A DNA stretch of 64,000 nucleotides from Erpetoichthys calabaricus (Eukaryota > Chordata > Cladistia > Polypteriformes > Polypteridae), in assembly GCF_900747795.2 (NCBI RefSeq), contig NC_041396.2, positions 84,264,913-84,328,912 of the forward strand. Direction: 5' to 3'. The position numbers and the translations under genes were made by a program. Below the pieces are notes generated by a model, which worked only from the letters and a program-made list of their open reading frames with translations, had not been told where the DNA came from and did no database searches. Numbering within the stretch: the stretch's first letter is position 1; each line of letters opens with the position of its first letter. This document shows positions 1 through 10,044 of the stretch, piece by piece.

Positions 1-85
1 TAATTGACATCTGGGAGTAGGGGGTGGTAATCAACTGTAAATGTCAACAGAACCCCCTGTTAAGCTATAGTTCAGCTCTGTTTGC

Positions 86-286
86 TAGTGGTACCGCTGT
101 TTCAGGCGTCTGTTGCTGCTTACTGTGACCACTATCACCACCGGCTACTACTTTCTGTGCAAAGACGGTTGCTACCAGCAGCGAAAAGACAACTGATTGA
201 AGATGGCCACCGCCGGCTGCCTTCACCCAGTTGCCACAGTGGTCACAGTATTCAGCGACAGATGCCTGAAACAGTGGTGCCAGTGT
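86..286. repeat. Imperfect inverted repeat, about 60-bp arms
   Basis: The left arm, about 86-145, contains CTGTTTCAGGCGTCTGTTGC and then TACTGTGACCACT. The reverse complement of about 225-286 gives CTGTTTCAGGCATCTGTCGC and then TACTGTGACCACT. The arms differ at only a few positions and surround about 80 bp. No transposase-like sequence is present. It could be a small foldback or MITE-type element, or a local inverted duplication. No target duplication was found. Confidence 0.6.
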
Positions 287-2870
287 AATGTGGCAGTGTA
301 TGCCATTGACCGTTTCTGACTTTACCATATCTTGCAGGACGATGCTGTGTAATAGGTATATGAATTCACATAGTGTAGAAACTTATGGAACATAAAACAT
401 AGGGACATTTGTGAAATATAAATATTTTTTGATGATTTATGTGTGAAACCATTGCTTTGCATGCTTTTCAGAAAATTGAGTTTTTTGGAAAATATATAGC
501 CTTGGACCAAAATGGAAAAAAAAAAATAATTGGCCCTGAAAAAGTTAAGCCACACTTTGTTACCACATAAAATCTCTTGTTGTGATCTGTACACTCTACA
601 TCACTCCTTTTAATAGAGTGTGATTGCTGCCATATTATCTCATATTTGAGATTCCTTGTCCTCCAGAATGGTACAGAAGTGGTAGTCCTACGAAAAAAAA
701 AATCTCTGTTAGCCCTGCTGGTTTAATGTGCAGTTTGCATGATGTTCCAAAATTCTGTTTAATTATCTCCTGGTACTCCGGTTTCCTTCTACCTGCTAAA
801 GACATGGTGATAGACACTTATGCATGCGGTATCCCACCAGTGGGACACAGCCATATTTCAAAGTTTTTTGAGTTATGTTACAGTAAACCCATAAGTTAAT
901 CAAAAGCACTAATGGTGTTTTAACATACCCAAGGGTGTCTTCTTTCAAAAAATGTATGTACGTTTCTATACTGTCTGATCTCTCATTATTATAATATACA
1001 ATTTCTTCATGAATACCTCAAAGTAAGCAGCATGTCACAATTGAATGAATCTGATGTAATCAAAGATCTAACCTACTTCAAGCCACATACAGTGAAAGGC
1101 TCATCACTATTGGATAGCTGAGTTTTGGACCATTGTAACAATGTATAGTTGTCTATGATTGGCCATTTATATCACATGACATAGCTGTGCGTACAGAACA
1201 GGAAATAAATGGCTGCTGCAACACGTAACTTTCATGCATCTTTACATACAGAACTTGAGTCCGATTCTGATCATAGTTTTGACTCTATTGAGAAAGACGT
1301 GTTTGATGAAGGACTCAAAGCAACGCTTGCTTTGTAAGCATTGCTTTTAGTATAACTTTGAAGCATTACCGCATACAACTTTACTGTTCAAGCATCATGG
1401 GTTCAATTACAATACTCTGACACTGTCTGCCATCTGTTTTCCCCACGTTAGTTTACTAAAGAGCAGTGCTCTTTCAATTTCAACTTTAAGTACAGGCAGT
1501 GTTTCTTAGAGTACCTGTGACTACTGTTAATGTGAGGACCCCCTTTTCGATCAAATGTCACTGTATCACACCACTTGGGGTCACAAGAGTAAAAAAAAAA
1601 AAAAAAGGCATTTGAGCTTGTGGCATGTTCATAGACACCAAAAGCATAGACTGCATTCTGTGATATTTTGTATCCTGTTTTTATTCGTGTTCATCCATAC
1701 ATCACATCACTCCGCCAGTGCCAGTCTGAATTGAGTGTGATTACAATCGGGGAAATAAAATTGAAGTGCAGCCTTTTTAGGTGTTTGCATGGCATTATAA
1801 AGCAGACTCTTGGTGAAGCGAGTGTAATCAGAAATGGAATAAAAAATGCTTGCACAGCTCTATTGATCCCTTCGGTAGCCTCATGGGGAAAAGGTGGGGG
1901 TGAATTATACCATGAACGAGTTTCATGCTCACGCCCAGTGACTGCTACCTTTGACTCAATGGTGGCTGAACAACACTGGTTTAGGTGTATGTCTCTGACT
2001 AGCTCTGCGCTAAGGGCCACCAAGAAAGGCATTGTCCCCGCCCCACCCCATGACCCAGCACTGGAAGAAGCTGGTTTGAAAATATATGTATGTACTTGAG
2101 TTTATTCCAGACTTGAAATGCGAGAAAAAAGTAACAGAAGAAAAGTAAATTTGCATTGAATGTATGTGAGGCAACTGCAAAAGAAGGCAGGAGAAAACTT
2201 CAATCAATTGTACAAAATGTAAGCTTCCTTTATGTCCTTCCTCTGTGTCATGTCTAGTGGTAAATGAAAATTTGAAGGTAAAGGTTTTGATGAATGCATA
2301 AGTTCATAGGTACAAATTGTTTACTTCAGAGTGATAAATAGTTGTGTGTGTATAAATATTTTTTTTTCTAAAAATAAAAATGTAACTGTTAATTCATTAC
2401 TTGTTTTGAGAGATTGTTCATGTGCAAGAGACTAAACGTTTCCAAGATGGGACACCGTGTACAAACAGGAGACACCTTGTGCCAGACAGTATAACTTTGC
2501 AAAGCTTTGGGATGTGACATCTAAACTTGGCACAACGATAGCTGACAGCACAAAAGGAAATTAATTCCAGGGTTGTGCATCATAAAATGTCACGATTGTG
2601 TACTGTAAAAATCAGTTTTTGGAGAGAAATCCCTAAAGTATCCATTTTTTTGTGTTTAGTTGATATGGGTGCAAACAAAGGTTTTTAATCATACAGATAC
2701 TTTCTTTTAAAAATTTGGAGTGTTATATACTCACTACTCATCAGCCATTTGCAGCTTCTTTATTACATAATCAGAGTAATAACCATTTATGTTTGGGTAG
2801 GTAACTCAGGCGCAATAATGACTAATAGTGCATGAGGGGATCATGCAATAGGTGACTTCATATTTACCAC
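287..2870. other. No gene recognised, AT-rich spacer
   Basis: Nothing here resembles a known exon or RNA gene. An A-tract lies at about 1591-1606. A 143-codon open frame at 1668-2099 has no recognisable domain and no similarity I know of. The stretch is treated as unassigned intergenic DNA. Confidence 0.5.
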
Positions 2871-2985
2871 TAAGTGTCTGATCTGGGGTTGGTTCCTCCC
2901 TGGTTCGCATGTGGTTCCTCATGGCACAGTGGTAGGGGAAAAAAAGAATTTTTTTTTTTGTTACAAATACTTGTAAATCCTACAA

Positions 2986-3405
2986 ACCTTGGAGTGGTGG
3001 CACTGAGGCTAGGGGTCTGCACTGGCAATCCGAAGGCTGCCGGTTCGAATCCTGTAAATGTCAAAAGGGACTCTGCTCTGTTAGGCCCTTGAGCAAGGCC
3101 CTTAACCTGCAATTGCTCCGACCTGGATATGATGTTAATCTGCATCCATCCCTGCATGTAGGCCCTCCAAGCTGCAGGGAAACACTTGGTTGGTGGCAGA
3201 TTTGGCACTCCAGCCACCATTAAAAAACCTCACACTGGTTCCACTCCATCTGAACTAGTGTGGCGCTGAGGTGCCACCCGCTGCATGGCTGCACTCGGGT
3301 CCTAATCTGGGATCCTGAGTTGGTTTGTCATGTGGTGGGTGCGGCGATGCTCTGTATCAGCGCGTGCTCCTAACCTCTCACTCTCTCTACTAACCTTAGA
3401 ATTGC
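2986..3405 (+). repeat. V-SINE (tRNA-derived SINE with conserved central domain)
   Basis: The head is tRNA-like, with a pol III B box GGTTCGAATCC at 3042-3052 and an A-box-like stretch about 35 bp before it. The segment at 3081-3107 (TTAGGCCCTTGAGCAAGGCC and onward) matches the central domain typical of vertebrate V-SINEs. The 3' limit is not sharp, and CT-rich sequence follows at about 3390-3405. The tRNA-like head is not a tRNA gene because no cloverleaf can be completed. Confidence 0.7.
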
Positions 3406-3694
3406 TTTTCCTTCAGTCAGTCGGCATTAATTGCTTACATGGAAGCATCCGTTAGCCGAGTAAGCCATTTAGGTTAATGGATGATCCCTAAACAATGGAT
3501 TTGGGATAAAAATGGAGATTGGGATGGAGAGCACTATGTGGATAAATACAGCAAAAAGAGTACAGATTACAAAAAAGAGCATGTACCAGGGTGATCAGTA
3601 TCATTAAGGAAATACATTTTGTATAAAGTAGCATTCAGACCAAATGAGAATCATCAGAAGACAATACAAAAAAGACTAAATGTATTTGTTTTTT

Positions 3695-4538
3695 AAATAC
3701 TCGGTTTGCAAGTAACTTGGTTTACGAGTGTTTTGCAAGACGAGCAAAAATTTTTAATAAATTTTCACTTGATAAACGAGTGAGGTCTTGCAGTACGAGT
3801 AGTATGTATACGCTTTGTCTGCTGAGTGTCATGTGATCACAACTGCGCTGATGGTTCTTCTCTCTCGCTGCGGGATTGTGGGTAATCATCTCCTATTCTC
3901 CGTCTGAGTCGGCGTGCCTCACTCATATAGTCAACATCCGTACGAGCGTATACTGTTTACTACAGCATTAGCATTGTGAGTGTGTGTGTGTGCGCGCTGT
4001 GATGTGCGAGTCCCCGTCGTGCACCCTAAAACACAAAGCTGAGTCTCAGTACTTTAGCAACACCAGCTTTATTCACCTTGAAACAGCAACAGCGCGGTTA
4101 TTTATACACAGACACAGCAGTCAGGCAGGGCCCTGCACATTTATAATGTTCCTTGTATCACCTATCGACGGCAGGCGCTTATAGCATGTCTGCGATCTTT
4201 TCGGATTCGCTTTTACGGCGAACTGCTACAGCGCTGGGAGACTGCGATTGCTTTGGGACGCTCTTCCGTGTGTCGTCCCATTGGGTGCAATCCCACAAGA
4301 GTTTAGAAACTCACACCAGCCATGATTCTTTTCAAAGGTAAAGCGCAGGTTAATTTGTTTTATGTATTTCTACTTTATATTTTGTATTAATCATTTTTAT
4401 ATGAATAGTTTTGGGTTGTGGAACAAATCATCTGAGTTTCCATTATTTGTTATGGGGAAATTTACTTTAATATACGAGTGTTTTGGACTACGAGCACGTT
4501 TCCGGAACGAATTAAGCTCGCAAACCGAGGTTCTACTG
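3695..4538. mobile_element. Non-autonomous DNA transposon with inverted ends
   Basis: The left end contains CTCGGTTTGCAAG and then TACGAGTGTTTTG. The right end, read in reverse, gives CAGTAGAACCTCGGTTTGCGAG, then ACGTGCTCGTAGTCCAAAACACTCGTA. The right terminus is CAGT next to a TA, as in Tc1/mariner elements, but the left terminus is worn. No transposase frame is present. The interior (about 3990-4340) is GC-richer, different sequence that may be captured DNA. The superfamily is not certain. Confidence 0.6.
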
Positions 4539-4540
4539 TA

Positions 4541-5390
4541 CTGTGTCAGGAGGGCAATGAGTTTTTCTCAAGTACGTAACTAGCTAATGGCCTTGCATAA
4601 TTAGGCTCCTTAGTTTCTGTTTCTTCATGCCAAATTCATAATAACTTAAAACATAGGCATGATTCGTTCTGTTCCGTAGTCTGCAGGGGTATGCTGACTG
4701 TCTACCTTGATTCTAATATAATCTATGTCTTCATTTTATAAAGCGGCCAATGCACAACAGTGAATATGTCAGCACCACAAACTGCCATCATTTTGGATGG
4801 AAATGATAGAGAATTGGCAGCAACCATGTATGTTTATCATCACAACTTAACCGCCTTTAATGGCAAGCACATCAGAAAGACTGGCTGCAGTCCCATCAGG
4901 TCAATTTATCATACATGTTTCATATTTGGCTAATTTCTTAACCAATTTTAGATTTAAATTTTCCAAATCATAGCAAAATAAGTCAAAAAGAAATCTAACC
5001 AAGAATGGAATTCAGAAAGAGAAATTAATCAATTTGTGAACTTGGGTTGTCGATGGTGACATCCGCCACACCCCATGAGGGGAACAACAAAGTCTAAGAG
5101 GGAGGCCCCCTTCTTTAAAAACTGACCAAGTGTTTGTGTGTCCATTTCCTCATCAAAGCCTCTTATTCCATTTAAGTGTCCCTGGTGCCCATGTACAAGG
5201 CATACTACAACCCTAGAAAGTGTGCCAGTGATCTCGTGTCCACACAGAAAAATGTGCTGTGGTTTTAAGGTTTTGACTTTGGAATTTGAAGTCCAGCTTA
5301 TCTACTCCAATAACCATAACCAGTCAATTTGCTCAAGATTCTTTCTTTCCATCTTCTAATTCTGCTTATTCTAATTTAAGTATGTCAGAG
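4541..5390. other. No gene recognised
   Basis: This is AT-rich sequence with no open frame resembling a known protein and no clear repeat. Confidence 0.45.
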
Positions 5391-5515
5391 AGGAAGCATT
5401 AGGCACAAAGTGAAAACCAACCCTGGATTAGACACCAGGCCATTGCAAAGCACACACCACACGACCTTTGCTCATAACGGGCCGGCTTTGACTCTCTTAT
5501 TGACCTAAACTGTTA
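5391..5515 (-). repeat. Old SINE fragment (fish tRNA-SINE body)
   Basis: On the minus strand the order of words follows the body of the ATGG-tailed SINE seen intact elsewhere in the window. It reads as an end of TTAGGTCAATAAGAG, then GTGTGTGCTTTGCAATGG, then GTCTAATCCAGGGTTGGTT. It is strongly diverged, and neither end nor a target duplication remains. Confidence 0.5.
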
Positions 5516-6470
5516 AGTTCTTAGATTCAGAACTGCCCTGCTTCAATATAACAGCGATTTCTCAAGCACTTTACAAAATTTTTGATGAACTAACATCTCA
5601 CGGTGAGTCACGGCTCAAATCTTATTCCAGATGCTATTTTAATGCTGGACATGATCAGACGGAGTGGGGAAAAACGCAGAAGTGGGACTGGACATCTGTC
5701 GCTATCATCCGAGCCAAAATATTTGAGAAGTTTGTGGTTTGTTATAATATTTATATTTTTCTTGAGCTTCTCTAATTAATTTCCCTTTGGGGACAGATAA
5801 AGTATTGCCTCGCTGTTTATCAATGACAAAACGGACCCCCTCATTCCAGTTCTATTTAAATGGAAGCCATAACCAAACCCAGCAGCATGGGAGTACAAGG
5901 CAGGCAGTCTGCCTATTCACTACAGGACATTTGTGCACATGTACTTACACTCGCCTCAGCTTCAAATCAAAATTGTTTTTGAAAACACACAAGTTGCCCA
6001 CCAGAGCAAAGACATAACTTGTAAAAAGCAGATTTCATGAGAATGAGGAAGCATCCAGAAATCAAACTGGAAAAGAAAATATTAGCAGTTCTAAATAATA
6101 GATGGTGTGAATTCAGAGACCTCCGGCTCCAGCCCTCAAAGTTAATACTTTCCAAAAAGCAAATATTTGGAGGCAGTCCTCCATCGTCTAAGAATTGTTT
6201 TGAAAGTGGAACCACTTTTGCCTCAGTCAGTAATGTATACCTTTAACAGCTAGCGGCCTTGACTAATGCAGTGCTCTTCGATGCAAGAGGAACCTGAGGT
6301 GAGTTCCGTCCATCCGTTTTCGAGCCTGCAGCCAATTAAAAGTGTAGCTGTATGTTGGAGGAGCAGGACAAGGCGGAGAAAGATACCACTTCAAGTCCCA
6401 TCATTGGTCCGTTTTATAGTTTTTTTTGGGGTATTTAGTCAAAAGTCTTAGAAAACATCAGTTTTTAATA
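5516..6470. other. No gene recognised
   Basis: No known protein domain, RNA or intact repeat was recognised in this stretch. Confidence 0.4.
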
Positions 6471-6472
6471 AT

Positions 6473-6525
6473 AATAATACATTTTATTTATATAGCGCCT
6501 TTGCCATGCTCAAGGCGCTTTTTTT
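6473..6525 (+). repeat. Retroposon terminal fragment
   Basis: The stretch has the form AATAATAATACATTTTATTT, TATATAGCGCCTTT and CTCAAGGCGCTT followed by a T-run. This word order recurs at the 3' ends of fish retroposons when they are read from the tail. It is only about 50 bp, so the parent family is not assigned. Confidence 0.45.
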
Positions 6526-6529
6526 TTTG

Positions 6530-7215
6530 GAAATGCACACAGTTTAATGTCTTAATGTTTCATGAAATCAAGGCATAGAACAAATAAACAATGGCAAATA
6601 AGTCAGGGAATCATTAAGTGCACAAAATCTGATTCAGATTTTTGATTCGTCAAAGTAGCTACCTTTTGCTGATATAACGGCCAAACTGTGGTGACCCTTT
6701 TGCCTCCAGCAAAAGAACCCCAGATCATCACACTTCTTCCTCCATGTTTGGTGGTTGGTGTCACACACTGAGGAAGCATCCTTTCACCAACTGGATGGTA
6801 TACAAGCGTCCTGCGTGATAAACCAAAGATTTCAAAGCTTGATTCATCGGCCCATAAGACTGTTTTCCAGTCTTGGACGGTATTTCAAGGCCCTGTTTTG
6901 TCCTTCCTTACTGCCACTCACCCTGTCAAACCTTCTTCACAAAGTCTCCACTTCACAGTAGAAACTGACACTTGCTTTTCTCGACCATTGTTAAACTGCG
7001 CTTGAAGCTGTCGTGCTGTGAGGCGCCTATTACACAAGCTGCTGACCCTCAGAAACTTGTCTTCTCATTGGTTTGTGACTTTGGGTCTGCCAGATTTCTT
7101 CCCATCAGTATTTCTTTGAGTTTCCAGTTGGCTTTGGATTGTGTAGGACACCATACTCACTGACACTTTGTTGTTTTTTTTTTCTTAATTCTCTCTAACT
7201 GAAAGGCCTACACTT
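6530..7215 (-). mobile_element. Tc1-like transposon, decayed, front and middle of transposase
   Basis: Translating the minus strand in pieces gives SGRPKVTNQ, then a stretch with LTARQLQAQFNN, then DWKTVLWADESSFEIFG and HGGRSVMIWGSFAGG. These match the DNA-binding linker and the first catalytic Asp (ADESSF) of Tc1 transposases. Several frameshifts and stops interrupt it. The part that would carry the second Asp and the Glu is missing before the low end. It is a dead copy of a Tc1 family different from those at 9,505 and 34,079. A LINE end at 7,225 abuts it. Confidence 0.7.
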
Positions 7216-7224
7216 TTACTGACA

Positions 7225-8025
7225 ATAATACTCTCTCATTTCTTTTCTTAATTGCCTTTTTCTTATATTATAACTGAAATGATGTTTGATTTTAAGAGAC
7301 AGAAATCTGTATGTTCACCTATTGTAGTTCTGGGAGAGGAGGTAGAAATAGTGAATGAATATAAATACTTAGGAACTTACCTAGATAACAATCTTAACTG
7401 GAATACAAATACAAAAAAATTATTTTCTAAATGCAACCAGCGCTTATTTCTCCTCCATAAACTCAAACTATTTAAAGTAGACAAGGACCTCATGTTGTCC
7501 TTCTATCGCAGTATGATCCAGTCTGTGGTCACTTTCAGTTTCATTGCCTGGTTTAATAGTCTGACAAACCAAAACTCAAAAAAGTTCCAGCAGATTACGA
7601 AGTATGCAACTAAAGTTATTGGGGCTGATGTAGATGATTTGACTAGTGTGTGTCAGAGGGCAATGCTAAAGAAACTGGAAATCATCTCAACTGATGACAG
7701 TCATCCATTACATGTAGAACTAAACTTCAGTAAATCAGGAAGGATAGTTGCTTTGAAAACCCACACAAATCGCTCCAGAAACTCCTTTCTTCCTAGTGCC
7801 ATACAACTTTTCAATAAGAAATATCGGAGATAATGTTTAAGGTTTTGATATACTGTAACCTTTTTTTTTTTTGTGTAAATATGTTTTACCCTAACCCTTA
7901 CCTTTCTTATTTCTATTTGTCTGTTTTATTTCATTCTGTCTGTTACCTGTTATTAGATGCAACTGAGAAGGCAAATTTCATGTTTTCTTGTGTAAACATG
8001 ACTAAATAAAGAAACCTAAACCTAA
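7225..8025 (+). mobile_element. LINE 3' end, reverse-transcriptase ORF C-terminus
   Basis: An open frame (7252-7833, about 193 codons) encodes the C-terminal part of a non-LTR retrotransposon RT. It contains VNEYKYLGTYLDNNLNW (the thumb-like KYLG motif) and then KLKLFKVDKDLMLSFYRSM. The tail region reads HPLHVELNFSKSGR and NSFLPSAIQLFN, typical of CR1/L2-group LINEs. The palm domain and endonuclease are absent through 5' truncation. The 3' end is ATAAAGAAACCTAAACCTAAA, a short AACCTA-type tail. It seems to have landed in, or next to, the Tc1 copy on its left. Confidence 0.7.
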
Positions 8026-8029
8026 ATGT

Positions 8030-9500
8030 ACAACTTTCTACAGTGTCATATTTTCCAAACAGTACTACAGAGGGTGTAGTAACACAGTCTGTTCCAACGC
8101 TGCTTTAAAACAGACAGAGTGATTTTTAAGTAATCGACACAAGTTGGGACACCTGTGCAAATTGCTTCAACTTGTAAGGCGTAATGTTAACTTTAATGGC
8201 TGCAGGACATCTGTAGGTTGTAACCAATTAGTTGTTCTGTGAAGGAGGCCCATTTGTAATAGTCTGAAATTTCCTTTGTTCCATTTTTGCCAACCTAAAC
8301 CTTAAATTTAAACCTCTGGCAGTTTACTGCTTACCTTTTCACAAATTTTAGGTTATTCATTGCATTTCCACTGATTAAATTTGGGGAAAAAAATAGAAAA
8401 CACTAAAACTTATGACCAGTAGCATATATTAGTCTTATTTTGAATTAATTTAATGAATTCAAAATGCTCTGGGAGTGCAGGTAATTGACAAAACGAAGGA
8501 AACATTGAGTAAAAGAGGGGTACAACTCCTATTTAAAACTTTTAGATACAGTAGAGGATGGGATGGGGACTAATCAAGTATTAAAGGGCAAAGGAAACCC
8601 CCATTACTTGTTATGTTGGCTACCATACCTCTAAGAGGAAGGACTGGTGAGTTCAAGAGAGGAATACATGGGAGGTAACATCTTAGTTTAGGTAGGGGAA
8701 AATGCATACACTTATGTAACAAGAACTTAACAAAGGTGTTGTTTGGTCCTAAGGGAATGCTCTATCCAAAAAGGATATTATTCATATGGTTACCTTAGCC
8801 CAGGTAGTTTGTAGTGATAGCCAAGTGAAATATTTAATCTCATGTTTTCATGCAGAATGGAAATAAAAAAATGTTTGATATAATAAATCCCATTGGTGTC
8901 CAATGCAGGCAGTATAGTGGCAAATGATGTGGAAAACATCCAATGACAAAAATAATGTCACATCGCATAATCCACATCTCCCCCACGTTTAATGGCCCAG
9001 AGTCAGTTCAAAATGTCACGTGATTTGTATTTCTTGTTCCTGATGTGTGCTGATTTTTCAGGAAGTATCTGTTTGACAATATTTTAGCAAAAAATGCATG
9101 TGTTCTGCACATTTTGAGCATACAACTGGATAACTGACTGTATTACGTGACACAAGTAACATGAATTTTTTTTTTTCCTCCTTGGATTTTTCTTTTATCA
9201 TTTGTTATTGTACAGCATCGGTCACCATTGCCCTGTATTCTGTGATAAAAATTTTTATCTCTGCTCTGTATGAAAAGATAAGATTAATGTTTTATCTTGG
9301 CTCTCACTGTGAACTCTGTGGAGTAAGTAAGATCAGATTGGGGAGCATGCACCAGTACTGTGTATTGCTGCACCCACCACACAAAAAAAAAAAAAAACAG
9401 CTCGGGGTCCCAGTTGGCAACCCCCCAGGCAGACACGCAATCCAGTCCCACCCTCCGTAATGTGCATTGGACTCTGTGAGCATCCGCTCATTTGACATAA
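8030..9500. other. No gene recognised, possible Tc1 outer part at 8,030-8,290
   Basis: The first 260 bp (with GTTGGGACACCTGTGCAAATTG) may be the outer end of the Tc1 copy cut by the LINE at 7,225, but this is weak. The rest holds no recognised gene. An A-run at 9382-9396 precedes a short stretch, GGGTCCCAGTTGGCAACCC, of unknown origin. Confidence 0.35.
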
Positions 9501-9504
9501 AGTC

Positions 9505-10042
9505 AGAGAAGGTGGGTCATGCAGCAAGACAACGACTCTAAGCACACAAGTCGTTCTACCAAAGCATGGTTAAAGAAGAGTAAAGTTAATGTTTTGGAAT
9601 GGCCAAGTCAAAGTCCTGACCTTAATCCAATCAAAATGTTGCAGAAGGACCTGAAACGAACAGTTAATGTGAGGAAACCCACCAACATCCCAGAGTTGAA
9701 GCTGTTCTGTACAGAGGAATGGGCTAACATTCCTCCAAGCCGGTGTGCAGGTCTGATCAACAGTTACCGGAAACGTTTAGTTGCAATTAATCCTGCAAAT
9801 GGGGGTCACACCAGATAACTGAAAGCAAAGGTTCACATACTTTTGCCACTCACAAATATGTAATATTCGATCATTTTCCTTAATAAATAAATGACCAAGT
9901 ATAATAATTTTGTCTCATTTGTATAACTGGTTTCTCTTTATCTACTTTTAGGACTTGAGTGAAAATCTGATGATGTTTTAGGTCATATTTATGCAGAAAT
10001 ACAGAACATTCTAAAGGGTTCACAAACTTTCAAGCACAACTG
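9505..10042 (+). mobile_element. Tc1-like transposon, 5'-truncated, with right terminus
   Basis: The frame 9519-9818 encodes the C-terminal 99 residues of a Tc1 transposase. It carries the second catalytic Asp in MQQDNDSKHTS and then WPSQSPDLNPI. The usual catalytic Glu after NPI is Lys here (NPIKMLQ), so the DDE triad is broken. After the stop come the family's 3' non-coding part and a right end, CACAAACTTTCAAGCACAAC, finishing in TG next to TA at 10043. This end belongs to a Tc1 family widespread in fish. The left end and the first Asp region are missing. Confidence 0.85.
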
Positions 10043-10044
10043 TA

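Noticed and set aside
1668-2099. 143-codon plus-strand frame
   Set aside because: It has no domain, no codon pattern and no neighbouring exon signals.
3000-3060. Possible tRNA gene because of the GGTTCGAATCC box
   Set aside because: It is the head of a V-SINE. The acceptor stem cannot close and the central V-SINE domain follows.
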